64,000 nt of DNA, from the NCBI GenBank assembly GCA_028023455.1, contig JAQFVV010000323.1, forward strand, positions 62,001-126,000, in the 5' to 3' direction. Positions 1 to 13,145 of the stretch are shown here, piece by piece. Position numbers and translations under genes: made by a program. Source of the DNA: Epiperipatus broadwayi. Lineage: Eukaryota; Onychophora; Udeonychophora; Euonychophora; Peripatidae. The stretch's first letter is position 1, and every line of letters begins with the position of its first letter. The notes beneath the pieces are model-generated. The model made no database searches, was not told the DNA's origin, and was given only the letters and a program-made list of their open reading frames with translations.

Positions 1-1356
1 ATTTTCAGAATTTTCCTTTTAATGTGTGTGTGCATAATAAAATGTTTTGCTGAATTAATTTTGGCAGTAATTTATTTATATGTTTTATTAATATTGTTTA
101 AAATTAAGAATTAGAAATTTTAACTTTCGGAATGATATTTTAAGCTCAGCTTCTCCCTGAGCTGGTGACTACAGCTTTTGGTTCAATAAAAGAGTAACTT
201 CTCTCATGTGTATCTTCTGCCTTTATAATTTTTTTAGGTTCAAGTAGCCTAATAGTACAGAGATGGGGTTTGAACCATCAGGGATCTGTGAAATTGTTTG
301 TTTAACCTGAAGTAAAAAATATAAAATTTAATATCAAGGGGATAAGCATGATAGATCACTCTGAGAGATCACCCCATTTAATTCTCTAGAGTAACTATAA
401 ATGTAATTAAATAAGGATTCATTAGCATTGAAAATATGTATATGTTATTCATCATCCAAAATGATCAACAATCAAAATAAATCAACAGTCGATATTATTA
501 CTGGATTTGAAATGAGTGTACTGCTTGGGGCAATTATTTAAATATTAATTTGGATGAACAAACTAAATGCTAATCCATCAGAATACATAATAGTCAAAAC
601 AATAATTTTGGGATATCAGCTGATCATTACCAATGCTCTGGCTACTTAGTACCATTAATGTAATAGCTACCTATAAACTTAATATTTAATACAGACTAAA
701 CTAAATAAAACATAGTACATAGATTTTAAAGAGTATACTCCTAGCACCAACCCAGTATTTACCTGAATGCCCATACATTAATATATTTCCTTTTTATATA
801 ATAGACCATTATGCACAAATCTAACTCAGAGAACATAAATTCTATAACTGTTATTGTGATCAAGAAATGATGCAACATATAATATTCCAAAACTTTAGAA
901 TTAAGTTGACTGGAATAATTTTAACAATGAAATGCAAGTTTAGTAACAACAATAAAAATGACATTGATATCTCTAGAATATGGCTAAACACATATAAGTT
1001 TTTCAATTATGATAAATATACAAAATTCAACTTATTACATTGTAGTTTATATATATATATATTCCAACAGGTTTACTTAAAACCTAGTCAGCATGCAGAC
1101 ATGTGGCCTAATAAATTCTAAAAATATTTGAATTGTCATAAAATAATAAAATATTTAAGTAATCATATTTAATGATACCAATACCTCTTAATGGATTTAC
1201 ATGCAACACACACACACACACATATATATATATATGTATTTGTGTGTGCCCATATGCGTTGTATAATGTAAGTGAACATATTTGAATAGACATTTAATAA
1301 ATGTTTCAAGTTATCATTTTTTAATGATAGAAATACCACATACTAGGTTTATTTAA

Positions 1357-1392
<36 letters not shown>

Positions 1393-2908
1393 CATTGCAT
1401 AGATGTGCAGTATAATATATTTGAATTGTCATATATGAATAAAATTAGTGATTAAAATTTTTAAGTTATATTTTAATGATACAAATACCTCATACTGGGT
1501 TTACACCAATTACATATATATCATTGTACAAATGTATGGTATAATAATTTATTAACATATTTGAATTTGTCAAAATAATAAGATTATTAAAAATATATTT
1601 TCACAATTGAATCTTTGTACAAAGTATATAAAAATCCATTAATAATTTTAATAGTAAGTTTTCCTCTTTACTGGTTAGTTTTTTTAAAAATAGTACTATC
1701 AATTCATCAACAGTTTATAACACTCTCTCCCCTAACAGGTCACTGTTTATTAAAATTTATAAACGTCTTTAAATTTAAAATATAGATTTTAAATGTATTT
1801 TTTTTGAATAAATGATTTAAAAAATTATAATTCTTGAGTATTAAAATATCTTATTTCATTTATTTACTTTAAAAAACAAATATAAAATATTCTATGAATT
1901 AAATCCTTTATTTTAGATGTTTACTTTAAATGAAAAATAGTTACTTATACTTTAAAATGTCATTTTAAATGAATTATTTGAAACAATTCACTAGAAATCC
2001 TTCAAATATATACATTTATCCATGATTATCTGTATATAGCTAAAACAACATATATATAACAAATTATTCATGAACTGATGAATTGTCTTGATAGTGGTCA
2101 GTCTGGAATTGTCATCATTGCTAAAGGTATAATCAGGTAACTGTTAACATTAAATCAACTTCACTAAGACTTCAGACCAACCATCTAATACTATACTGGC
2201 TATAGAGAACAAAGATGTTGGGTCTTTTTTCTAAGTACTTCTAAACTCCAGCATAGTGAATTAGTAGACTTCTGTTGGATCTACTGTCTTGCCATCAATC
2301 ACATTTTATTCATGGTAGCTATTTGTATAACTCTGGAAACCACTAACTACTTGCAAACCAACTACCATTAGCCAACTACTAACTACAAGATAACCTCTCT
2401 AGTATTTTTAACAATCCTTTTTATAACAGAGTGGGTGGAAAAAATAATTAATTAATTAAAAAGTTTATTTTTATTTTTACCATTTTTTAAACTACTTTAA
2501 TCCTTTGAAGTAAAAGCTACTTTAGTATGATGTACAAGTTTTACTTAAATCAAAAGATTTTCAAAATAGATAGTAGACATTCTATAATTATCAGGATATC
2601 TATTGTCATAAAATATGCTTATTTTTAATTTCAAAATCAGAATTCAATAAAAATATTTATTAGACATTTTTAAATGTTTAATTTATAATAAAATTTCATT
2701 CAAAATTATTTAGGCCTTTACAGTTGTTATTCCAGTGAAAGATAAAATATATCTAAAAAAATTTTGTCTGTGATTATTTTTTTGTCTTTCAACTTTATAT
2801 ATATATATATATGCAAACACACTATGTTATTGTATGCCATACAACAAAACTATTATATATATATATAATATTACAAATCGATGTCTGTATTTCTTCAAAA
2901 TAATATAT
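1..2908. other. AT-rich non-coding stretch
   Basis: No exon with convincing splice sites and no recognisable protein is visible. Short (CA)n-(TA)n tracts lie near 1205-1236 and 1356-1391, and a (TA)n tract near 2798-2812. The stretch is probably intronic or upstream sequence of the + strand gene whose first visible exon is at 6613, but nothing here proves it. Confidence 0.5.
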
Positions 2909-3568
2909 GTAAATTTATAAATAAATATTTGAAAATACAGTACTCAAAAGTTTATAAAAAATATATGTATAACTGTCACTTAGAAGCACTTTCAACTAAC
3001 TTGTAGCTTTGTCAACTATCACTTATAAAATATCAGCTTTCCCATAATTCAATGATGTTAACTTTCCCATAATTCTGTGATCTTAATGTTTGCTGCTTGC
3101 CTATTAATTAAATCTTGCTTATATTTATATATTAACATCGCCTCTTTAATTTTCCTTTAATTATTATTTCTGTCAGTTTACAATATTTTTATGTTGTTAT
3201 AATTAAAATCAAAACCATATATACATGATTTATTATGGTCATAAAAGACAGAAGCTCATAAAGTATTATTATTTTCAAAACTTTGTTTTGTGTTTTGAAT
3301 CCTTTTAAATAATAATAAGTGTTCTTTTGTTCTTTTTTCCAATGTGCACATAAACATAAGCAAGATTTAATTAATAGGCAAGAAGCAAACATTAAGATCA
3401 CAGAATTATGGGAAAGTTGACATTATTGAATTATTGGAAAGCTGAAATTTTAAAAGTGATAGTTGACAAAGCTACAAGTTAGTTGAAAGCATTTCTCAGT
3501 GATGGTTATACATATATTTTTTTATAAACTTTTGAGTACTGTATTTTCAAATATTTATTTATAAATTT

Positions 3569-3570
<2 letters not shown>
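2909..3570. repeat. Foldback element, ~210-bp inverted arms
   Basis: The left arm (2909-3120) is the reverse complement of the right arm (3360-3570) with only scattered differences. The outer ends read GTAAATTTATAAAT on the left and ATTTATAAATTTAC on the right, and the inner ends carry the AAATCTTGCT / AGCAAGATTTA pair. The spacer of about 240 bp shows no protein. The short minus-strand reading frame here is only the spacer and arm read through. I see no hammerhead core (CTGATGA with GAAA) in it, so it is kept apart from the ribozyme-bearing families. It is probably a non-autonomous DNA transposon or the remains of an inverted insertion pair. Confidence 0.8.
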
Positions 3571-3599
<29 letters not shown>

Positions 3600-6500
3600 G
3601 TAATCTTCCACCATGTGTCCATTTAGATTCTTGAATATATATATATATCATAATGAAACAGTTTGAATGTTATTTAATACTTTTATATTAATCTAAATTA
3701 CTTTATATTTCAGGTTCAGATATCACCACCATACCATTTTATACAATAGTACATTATTATTTTTCAAAATTATTTTTATACAAATTGTTGGGGAAATAAT
3801 TTGATAATGAGACTCTTAGATTTCAATAACTCCTATATAACATTTATTTAAGGGTTACAATTATCTTACGAACATCCAATCATTTTCCATCAAACTTTTT
3901 AAAATAAATAAAAAATAAAGAACTATCGCAATAAATTTATCTTTGTTATTTATATTTTTTCTTTTATAAATAACTTTAATAGCAATTAAATAAATTGTAA
4001 AAACTCAGAATTTCTTCATAAATTTATTAATCATGATGACATATGATTATCTATGTGATGCTATAAGTAAGAAAGGGAATTCTATTTGTACTCCTATAAC
4101 ACACCAAGCTTTCTTTTAATTAAAACTAAATTAAGGAAATCAAAATAATCGTTAATATTCATGTAATTTTGAGACTATGCATATGCGAATACTAATTATG
4201 GTGACTTTTAAATATGACGCACTCTTGTAGCTCAAATGTTTATATATTTTTGTGATTTGAATTTTCAAATTATGCATATAATGATGCTTTTCGTTTACCA
4301 CTTATAGACAGTTTATTAGTTCTCAAATTCTTTATTATAAAACACACTTCATAACATTCCAGTTCAAATTGTCAATCGATGTGAATCCAGAATATTTTAT
4401 TAAAAAATAACATTAATGATTTAAGATTATAAATTGATAAATAATCTTTTAATATCTGAGGCGACGAATAGAACACTGACACAAATTGAAGTTTATACAG
4501 CAGATTAGTTTTTTACATCATTAGACAAATAAAATTTTCCAATGCAATAAAGCATATATTCAGCAAATATATTTTATTTTAAAATAAATGCATAATAAAG
4601 GATTAATATTTCACATTATCCTTGAAAACAAAACACAATTTTATGGAATGTGATAAGTTTTACTTTTCAATCATACCAACATTTAAATAAGATTTTTTTT
4701 TTTACAAATCCGATATAATGTTATTTCAACATCAGATAGAATTATGAATTATAAAAGTATATTGCTATCAAAATAGTTTGTTGTGAAGATAAGGTAAATA
4801 TGTTTTAGATATCCATAATTAGTAAAATTTACAGTTACTTTGTCTTTTCCTAAATATTATTTCTGTCAGTATAAAGTTCATATTTCTTTTTTTTTTTTTT
4901 CAAATCAAAATTTAGCATGTGAAAGACTATACTAACTATTAATATCATAACAACAGGTTACAATAAAGTTTATAATTATTTTCAGGATAAAGACTTAATA
5001 AATTAATTCTGAAATCAAGAATAAAATTTATATTATAATTTTAGCACAATTATTTTCATTTTAGTCAAAGCATATTATCACAATAAATTTAAAGTTGATA
5101 ATAGTTCCTAATGTAATTTTTAGATAGTGGTATTTCTGATGTTAGCAAATTCTATGTTGCACATTCTGTATTTCCTTTCTTCAATAAAGTTGTTGAAGTT
5201 TTCTAACTATGTAAATTTAAAGGATATATTGCTATGAGATGAATGGGCCACTTTGGAGGAGATGTCAGTAGATAGTATTCTAGCTTTTAATTTTTTGCAA
5301 GTTACAAACAACTATTTTATTCATATTTCAGCAAGTTAGAGAGTTAGCAAATAAGTAAGCAAGAAAGTAAGTAAATGACCAAGATGTGGTAAGCTGCTAT
5401 TATAAAATTAATCAAGTGATTTTTATGAAATCAATGATCAATGGATTTAGGGCATTATTAATTAATAATTAATGTGTCCTTAATCAACTGTCAAGGCATA
5501 TGTTCTAATAATAGATTTTTATACTATCTGGATTTCTAGACTTAATAAATTAATATTCCATTTAAAACATACAATTTATTATTTAACAATTAAAATATTA
5601 CAATAATGACAACATAATTAACCTTTTTTTAAAATGACATTCTCAAAATTAAAATATAATATTTTAAACAATAATAAATTTTTAAATAATATAATTTAGA
5701 CAATTTTAAATAATTTTAGAGGATTTGAACCCAGATTTACAAGCTTCCTTCAGCTATGAACTCTTTCTCATACAACCTGGTGCTTTCTTTTAATCTAACC
5801 GCCAGTTCTGATTCAATTTATGTGGTATGTAGCAAATCTTTTATCTAGTTTATCTGTTCATTACCAAAAGTTTAAGGTATAACTGTGTCGATCACTAGTT
5901 AAGACAATGCAATGTGATAAAGTATTTCTAACTTAGCCCACAATGGAACAATGTGTCATTATTAATTTTTTAAATAAGAAAAACTATTACTGAAATGATT
6001 TGAAGTACGTATGATAGTGATATCATATTTTATGAGTAGTACATGCAGTTCACAGATGGCGCTTCAGGCAGTTTGAAGAAAGAGAAAGCCATTTTGAGGC
6101 AGCAATGATTTTGAATTAGATTGAAGAAATATATTTTCTGCAAGATTAATTACAATTTTATGAGATAATATTTCATTTTTAGGTAGTCTATTTTATATAT
6201 TAAAACAGTTGCAGTATGCTGCATTTAACAAAAAATTAATGGCATAAAATTGACTACTTGTGCCTAAAGTAGAAGTTATCCAATATATTTTTTTTTATTT
6301 TTCAAATTGATTCATTGTTTTTAAAAATTAGGACATGGTAATGCAACAGTGTAAATTTCATTGTGTCTTCAAATTACAAAAAAATGCATTGTATCAATAA
6401 AAAAAAATCGAATGGCTCTATTGATGGAAGAGTCTTTAAGAATTTCGAGTTCATAATTGTTAGAACTGAAACTGAATGGAGGACCTTACATTTCAGATTG

Positions 6501-6612
6501 TGACAATCCACCAGTTCACCAAACCATGCAAACACTGAATCAATTATTACACAATAGTTTATTCAAAACAAAGTATTTTTTGTGTACTAATAACTTTAAA
6601 TTATTTTTTTAG
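3571..6612. other. AT-rich interval, no gene seen
   Basis: It opens with a (CA)n-(TA)n tract at about 3571-3599. The rest is low-complexity AT-rich DNA without a supported exon. The last bases before 6613 form a T-rich tract ending in AG, the acceptor of the next exon. Confidence 0.5.
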
Positions 6613-7005
6613 GGGTCTACTGCAAACAAACAACTTTAACTGATGTTATATTTTCTCCCTCTCGGCCAGAAGTAAATAATCCACTTTGCATTACACTAAA
6701 ATATACTCTTCCATCTAATTCTTATGAAAAATTGATTTACCTGCTTTTAAATAACCAATCAGACGTGCAAGAATTATATCGGTTTGAAAGAAATTCATCT
6801 CTAGATGTCGGATCATTAATGATTCATCCACGGTGGACAAACATTTTACGTGTAGACTATTTTCAGAACCATACAAATCAAATATGTTTTGGAACAATCT
6901 CTAGAAATATTAGCCAGTATGATTTCACCTGGTTTGTTTTTTCTGAACCTAATAATGGATCAACGAAAGAATATTTTTCATCTGATATTTTTGTAATATC
7001 TCCTG
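6613..7005 (+). CDS. Exon D1: extracellular two-cysteine domain of a multi-exon gene
   Basis: A 393-nt internal exon open throughout, with acceptor TTTTTTTAG before 6613 and donor CCTG|GTAAG after 7005. It begins with two bases completing a codon and ends with one base of the next, so it is phase 1 at both ends. The translation reads VIFSPSRPE at the start and FTWFVF near the end. It has about five N-x-S/T sequons (NQS, NSS, NHT, NIS, NGS). Two cysteines are separated by 65 residues, and an extra Cys lies near the N-terminus. The exon at 31891 shares this layout (spacing 64) and about a third of residues by eye. The likely fold is a secreted beta-sandwich with one disulfide. I do not recognise the family. 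A reading frame continuing past 7005 to 7127 is intron. Confidence 0.72.
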
Positions 7006-7149
7006 GTAAGAAAATCTATTTTTTATTATCCACGTATAAAAAACGAGTAAGAAAAATAACTAATACTTATAAATTATATTTTAGTATATTTAATAAATCC
7101 TTAGCTAAATTAAATAGAGGGATTTGAACTTAGTATTTTTAAGCTATGC

Positions 7150-7500
7150 TCAATCAACCAATACACATGCCCACACTCATGGCAAACCGATAAATTATTA
7201 TATATATATATATCATGCAGAACTGCATTCATCAGTGGGACTGGATCATAATCTCCCTCGCATCTATATAGTCGGTGTTTGGCTTATATTAAGATAGCAA
7301 TTCCTTAAACTTTAATAGTCAGACTTCAATCTTCTCATACTTAACAACAAATCCATTTTATTGAAAAACCAACGATCAAAGATTATGATTTAGCCCAACA
7401 GATGAGTGTGGTTTTGCACCAATACGTATATTGGGGATCATTTATCTTTTCACATGTGTGTAGTCATGCGTATCAGCTGTTTGATATGGATTGTAGAATA
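7150..7500. repeat. Family A hammerhead repeat, degenerate inverted copy
   Basis: The central part (AGATAGCAATTCC, ACAGGCTTCAAT-like text, CCATTTTATTGAAAA) matches the copies at 22.8, 23.2 and 27.8 kb. Both flanking arms keep relics of the hammerhead. On the minus strand at about 7190-7240, CTGATGA is followed by a perfect 6-bp stem II (ATGCAG/CTGCAT), but GAAA has become GATA and stem III has merged with a (TA)n tract. On the plus strand at about 7392-7436 the core reads CAGATGA and the GAAA box is lost, while ATACGTAT and the stem I halves CCCAA/TTGGGG survive. Both motifs are probably inactive. Confidence 0.65.
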
Positions 7501-7635
7501 AATATATAGTGAAAATCATAGGTTCAAATCCTTCTATTTACTATAATAAACCTTCATTATACTTAATGAATAGGTTGGATAAGTACATTTAGTTAGTAAA
7601 GTTTAAAAGATTATATTATTATACCTTTACAAACA

Positions 7636-7900
7636 GGTGTCACTTGTATCATTGAATGTATTAAACTACTAAGATAAAGCTAAACTGGGAATATTGGTAT
7701 AAGAGATGATAATAGATGAATAGATTGACGTTTAAACCAAATTCCATAAAATTGAAAAAGACTTTAGAAAGAGACCACGTATAAGATGGATGGATGAAAT
7801 AAGATAAGTTTATTGGAATGATGTAAAGAAGAGAAACTATGGATAGATGAAGCTGGATTGAACTTGGAAATATTTTATCCTGCAATGAATTGATAATGGT
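7636..7900 (+). pseudogene. RTE-type LINE 3' end, decayed
   Basis: The sequence follows the 3' end of the RTE ORF at 42.1-42.36 kb. The GATGATAATAGATG, AAAGAGACCACG and GATGGATGAAATAAGA blocks match, and the copy ends at TGATAATGGTT just before an A-run. Many substitutions and frame breaks make it non-coding. This copy keeps the AAGATGGATGGATGAA junction that is shortened in the long copy, which helps explain the frame break there. Confidence 0.7.
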
Positions 7901-8588
7901 TAAAAAAAAATTTATGACTAAATTTTCAGTTTTAAACATATATATTTTTAGAAGCATAGGCGTGATATAATAAGTCGAGCATTAATAAACATTGTTCTTC
8001 TCATAACTTGATAATTAAGGATTCATAATAACTTGTGAAATGAGTTATAATGCTTAGTGAAATAAAATCCCGAAAAATTACAGAACGTGCTATTTCAATA
8101 GTAGCAAAAAAAGATTTACCTAACTATAACAGCTAGGTTTATAATTTCTTAATATAGTTATTCATAATAATGCATGTCATTTAAGCATACAATGAGATAA
8201 TGCATGTCATATCTGAAACATCATTCATCTTTATTAACGTATTAAGATTAGTTTATTATTTTTCTTCCTTTTTACATATCAATAAATAATTTATTATTAA
8301 ACACTGGGTTATTATTAAGAGTTTGTTTGGTAGATAAAAAGAACTTAACAAGATCCACGCCAGTCAAAAAAAAAAACAGTTAATTAGATGGAAATATTGC
8401 ACATTTAAGTTGGATAGATATCATTATTTAATTTTTCTTGCACCCATTCACTGGTTAAATGGTGGTGGTTTTATTTATTTTATCTGTCTACAATTCAATC
8501 TAATATCTATTTATATTTCTATGTAACTATTTACTATTCATATATATAGAGATGCGAATTTACATACTTAACTTTCTATGGTTTTTCA

Positions 8589-8850
<262 letters not shown>

Positions 8851-8985
8851 ATCGATTGATGACATTACTAGCACCAAGAAATTGTAATCTATAGATCAAG
8901 ATATCAATCCACGCATAAATCTATTTATTTATCTATTCATCTATTTATCCATTCTAATAACAAGCAAAAATAAAGTGTCAGAAAG

Positions 8986-9120
<135 letters not shown>

Positions 9121-10028
9121 TACACCATTATCATAACAAGAACATTAATATGCTAGATGAGTTTTGCAATCACTATAGAAATCAATTCATAAAACAACAA
9201 TATATCCACATTGGGAGCAGGCTAGAAGTTTATTCTAATTATTTGATATTTTGAGATGCGGTCGAACTTTTCGCAAACTTTTTATTCTGAAATGCTTCAA
9301 TACTTTGTCTAATTGTAGCTGTCATTTTATTCTATTCTCAACCCTATTTTTCCAATAAAACACATGAATGTCACATTTCTTTAGAATGTCAATTGAGATA
9401 ATCTTTATAAAACTTTTAGACCAGCATCTTTTACATTGCTTCGATTTACCTGCCACAATACCAACCATGACCTGGTTGTATAATAACGGACACTCTAACA
9501 TCAGATCCAGCACATTACAAACACATAGTGATTGTTTTTTAGGAACTGCTATTATTAGAATTTAATGAATGAATCTTATTTAAAATCACTTTCAATGCAT
9601 TTATGTTAAGTCATATATAGGAAAAATAATTTAACTACAACTAATATTGTATTAGTTATATCATAGTGATTAAACACCATATCTTTTATTTATCAAATGC
9701 AGCAGGAAATTGATGTCTGTGCACTGTTCCTCTTTTTACTTGAAAAGGTACCCATAAATTGGGTGGTATTTTTATAGTAATAATCATCCAAGTTAAATTT
9801 TTCTGATATGATTTTTTTCCACCAATAATTGATAAACGTCTTAGATTTTTTTGTTCATTAATTCCTAAACCAACATTTTTGCCTATACTGCTTTTCAAGC
9901 ATTAAATACATTCTCGTGATCATATCTTAAATTGAAAAAAAATAGACATACTATATACCAAAAGTCATGGAGATAAAAATTCTTATTGCATTTAATTGAT
10001 TTGAAGTAAAAGATCTACCTTGAAACCT
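9121..10028. other. No gene recognised
   Basis: Reading frames of about 65 codons lie at 9322-9565 on both strands and at 9686-9898 on the minus strand. None has recognisable motifs or supported splice sites, and the overlapping frames on opposite strands argue for chance. Confidence 0.5.
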
Positions 10029-10153
10029 ATGAACATCATGATTAACAGAGCAAAACTCTCCATGCAGTATTGCCACCTGTGCTAAACAGAGTAATCAATG
10101 GATGCCAGAAGGCTTGTGCATAAAATCCCTATCTAATGCCTACTCATGCAATA

Positions 10154-10195
10154 TCCCCAGACTAGTTTCTGGCTTGTGGCCATCATCAGTGAGGA
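10154..10195 (-). ncRNA. Hammerhead ribozyme motif, type I, intact core
   Basis: Read on the minus strand, the 42 nt are: stem I TCCTCA, core CTGATGA, stem II TGGC with loop CACAA and GCCA, core GAAA, a very short stem III (A-C, loop TA, G-T), cleavage base C in GTC, and stem I partner TGGGGA. Stem I has six pairs with one G-T wobble, and stem II has four Watson-Crick pairs. All invariant core bases of the hammerhead family are present. Stem III of two pairs with a two-base loop is minimal. Such short stem III is known from Penelope-like elements and retrozymes, where cleavage often needs a dimer. This is the best-preserved family B copy for stem II. Confidence 0.8.
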
Positions 10196-10571
10196 TCTTT
10201 GGATCTGAGAGCACTGCATCTAGATCTTAGGATCTAATGCAACCCTCTAGCAACCACCTTTTATCTCTACTTAACTACAAAACTATGAGAATGAAATTGA
10301 AAACACAAAAAAATTTCAATCTAAGCTCAATAGCTTATATAGTCATATGGGTCTGAACTCAGTTCAGCACCCATACATTTTGGTGTCTTTGGCTCTTTTA
10401 CAACCATAGCCACCACTATCCTATTAGGCAGGATTGGTGTTAAACCATTAAGCATCACATGATCACATTTCCTATACTAGCACATTAATTGTTGATAAAC
10501 AGAGCAAAAACTCCCCATACAGTATTGCCACCTGTGCTAAGATCTAGATGCAGTGCTCTCAGATCCAAAGC

Positions 10572-10613
10572 TCCTCACTGACGATAGCCACAAGCCAGAA
10601 ACTAGTCTGGGGA
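10572..10613 (+). ncRNA. Hammerhead ribozyme motif, family B, slightly decayed
   Basis: Same layout as the motif at 10154: stem I TCCTCA/TGGGGA, GAAA and GTC kept. The core reads CTGACGA. The changed base corresponds to position 7, which is the tolerant position in hammerheads. Stem II (TAGC/GCCA) has one mismatch. It lies inverted to the 10154 motif, about 380 bp away. Confidence 0.65.
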
Positions 10614-10724
10614 TATTGGATGAGTAGGCATTAGATAGGGATTTTATGCACAAGCCTTCTGGCATCCATTGATTACTTTGTTTAGCACAGGTGGCAATAC
10701 TGTATGGAGAGTTTTGCTCTGTTT

Positions 10725-10932
10725 ATCAACAATTAATGTGCTAGTATAGGAAATGTGATCATGTGATGCTTAATGGTTTAACATCATGATTCCTAATTGA
10801 AAGAGAAAATCGTTATCAAAAAATCTAAATCAACAATTAATGTGCTAGTATAGGAAATGTGATCATGTGATGCTTAATGGTTTAACATCATGATTCCTAA
10901 TTGAAAGAGAAAATCATTATCAAAAAATCTAA
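10725..10932. repeat. 104-bp tandem duplication
   Basis: Two adjacent copies (starting 10725 and 10829) share ATCAACAATTAATGTGCTAG through AAAAAATCTAAA with one obvious difference (CGTTATC versus CATTATC). The duplicated unit holds the terminal GTGATCATGTGATGC block of family B plus flanking sequence, so the duplication happened after the element inserted. Near-identity implies a recent event or an assembly effect. Confidence 0.9.
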
Positions 10933-11396
10933 AGAAATACTGGTGTAGAATTGTCTTACTTACTAGCAGTTTCTTTCATGCTTCTCTGATTTTACCCATG
11001 TAGTGATAATATTTTTTCTTATTTCTTTATATAAAATTTGTAGAATGTAAACAACGTTTGAAGAAATGACACATTTTCAAATAATATCATAAAATAGTTT
11101 ACATAATCAAGACAAATGTTTTAACTGAATCAAATATCAATTAAAATAAATATATAATTCCCTTTTTTGTTCGATTGAAATGCTGCTTGATTCCCTACAA
11201 ATCGCATTGGGTCTCTGATATCCATTCATTTATAAATGAATGTAAAGTATTCAACAAATGTCGTAAAATATATTTGCTGTAGAAAAAAATAATCGTTTTA
11301 AAAGTCTTCTCTGTTTTCTTTTAAGTATCTTTATGACAAGTAAACTTATGCATTCACATTCCCTAAAAATCTTCATTATTTTTGAAGCTATGTATC

Positions 11397-11535
11397 TAAA
11401 CATCACATGATCACCAATTCTTATGCTTGCTCATAGCTGTTATTAAAACAGGCAAAACTCTCCATTGATTACTCTGGCTTGCATTGAGTTGCACTACTGT
11501 ATGGAGAGTTTTGCCTATTTTAATAACAATCATAT
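11397..11535. repeat. Short family B derivative
   Basis: It starts with the family terminus AACATCACATGATCACC. It then forms a small palindrome, TGTTATTAAAACAGGCAAAA against TTTTGCCTATTTTAATAACA. The hammerhead portion is deleted, leaving only the outer arms around a short centre. Confidence 0.75.
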
Positions 11536-12649
11536 ATCTAGTTATCTATCTAACAATCCATCTATTTGGCTGTCTGTCGTGTTTTGTATATGGTAGTTTT
11601 CCAGTCTGTCTAATTATTTATTTATCTACCTCTCTGTTTGTTTGTCTCTCTGTAGTCTAGCTATATATTTAAATATCTATTTATCTATCTCATTAGTAAG
11701 AGCTGGTAGTTATGGCTATTCTAATTTGTATATAAAAATATAAAAGAATAAATAATAAGAGTATACTATAGATGAGTTACATGATGATTATAGAAACTAT
11801 TTTTTGAGTTATCACTACGTCAACATATTGAACATTATGAAACATTCTATTTGTTTGTTAGTAATGCTTACTTCTAGCTGCCTTACCTTATATAACTGTA
11901 GCTCTTTATTGTACTCTATTCTCAGACTTAGAGTATTTATGGAATAAATAAATTTTGGCTTTTTCATGAAGAGTTGATTAATTTCATCATGAAATAACTT
12001 TTTAAAAAGTTTTGCATTGTTCTTTTATTTCACAACTCGTAATCAATAAAAGTGTGATTTAAAACAATATTTTTTATATTATCACATATTGATTGAACTT
12101 AATCCTTACTGTTATATATTAAGAATGTTACAATTCTCAAAAAGTATTTTTGTAATGCTTTTATATTACATAGATCGGGAAGAGTAAACGGACATATCAC
12201 TCCTATTAATTAAATTAAGTAAACAAACCCAACTATATACATAACTAATTTAATTTCAATTGTTATATTACAATGATGAATGTTTTAAATTATTATAATT
12301 ATCATCAAAAGTATAATGAAATTGTTGTTGTTTCTCAACATGTAAATCATTATTAAATAAGTATAATGTAAGGCGAAATAGTGCAACAGCTATATAGAAA
12401 AGGAAAATAAATAAAAAAATAATACATTAAACAATCTGATTGTTACTTTTCAAAACAACATATAGACGTTCTAACTTATTTCATGCTTCTAACATTGACA
12501 AATTGTATTTACATTTATAAATTACTTAGAGAATAATCTTGTGTTTGTTAAGAAAAGATTCTAGTTATGATATACCTGTAAATATATTTGGTAACAAGAT
12601 TATAAAAAATATGTTTGAATTATATTTTATATTACTTTTTTGAGAAAAA
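11536..12649. other. No gene recognised
   Basis: AT-rich sequence with degenerate ATCT-like stretches (about 11535-11690) and no supported exon. An AATAAA-like block near 11943 has no associated gene. Confidence 0.5.
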
Positions 12650-13145
12650 TCTTAAAAAGAAATGGACATAGAAGCATACAAAGGAAGATGCAGCAGAACT
12701 GGATATATTTTGACTAACAAAAATACGTATTTTGTGATTGTAACATTCTTAACAAATTCAACACAGGAAGTGATCATTGATTAGTAAGATATTAGATATA
12801 TGTTAATGGAAAGCTAGAAAGACACAGCACTATTAAGAAACACAATATTTATAGTTGATATTCCTAATCTTCAGAAACATTCCAATGAATTTACATTAGA
12901 GCTTGTAAATCGTTTTCTAATATTAACAGATTTTAAACATGACTCAGACTTAATGAAATCAATTAGAATATAACTGATATATCTTTCAAATACAGTTGGT
13001 ATAAAAAATAGCAACTGATAAGTAAAATGTCTACTGAGACAAAATAATTAATGAAGGAATATATATATATATAATGACACATTAATTGAATACCTCAAAT
13101 TCTGTAAAATGGTCGAAAAAGAATTGATAATGATATAAAAAATTA

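Larger units (their letters stand above)
10029..10932. repeat. Family B hammerhead repeat, inverted pair plus tail
   Basis: A minus-oriented unit (about 10045-10470) faces a plus-oriented partial unit (about 10540-10790). Diagnostic blocks are the CATCACATGATCAC end, GGCAATACTGTATGGAGAG, the hammerhead, and TAGATAGGGATTTTATGCA. A full unit, judged from the 36-38 kb array, is about 453 bp. The arrangement can fold into a long hairpin. No protein is encoded. The high similarity between arms suggests recent insertion or gene conversion. Confidence 0.8.

Noticed and set aside
3711-3746. Possible Thr-containing mini-exon after a TTTCAG acceptor
   Set aside because: The only donor (GTACAT) is weak and the length does not preserve phase 1.
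6715-6897. Minus-strand frame opposite exon D1
   Set aside because: It is antisense to a better supported exon and has no splice or motif support.
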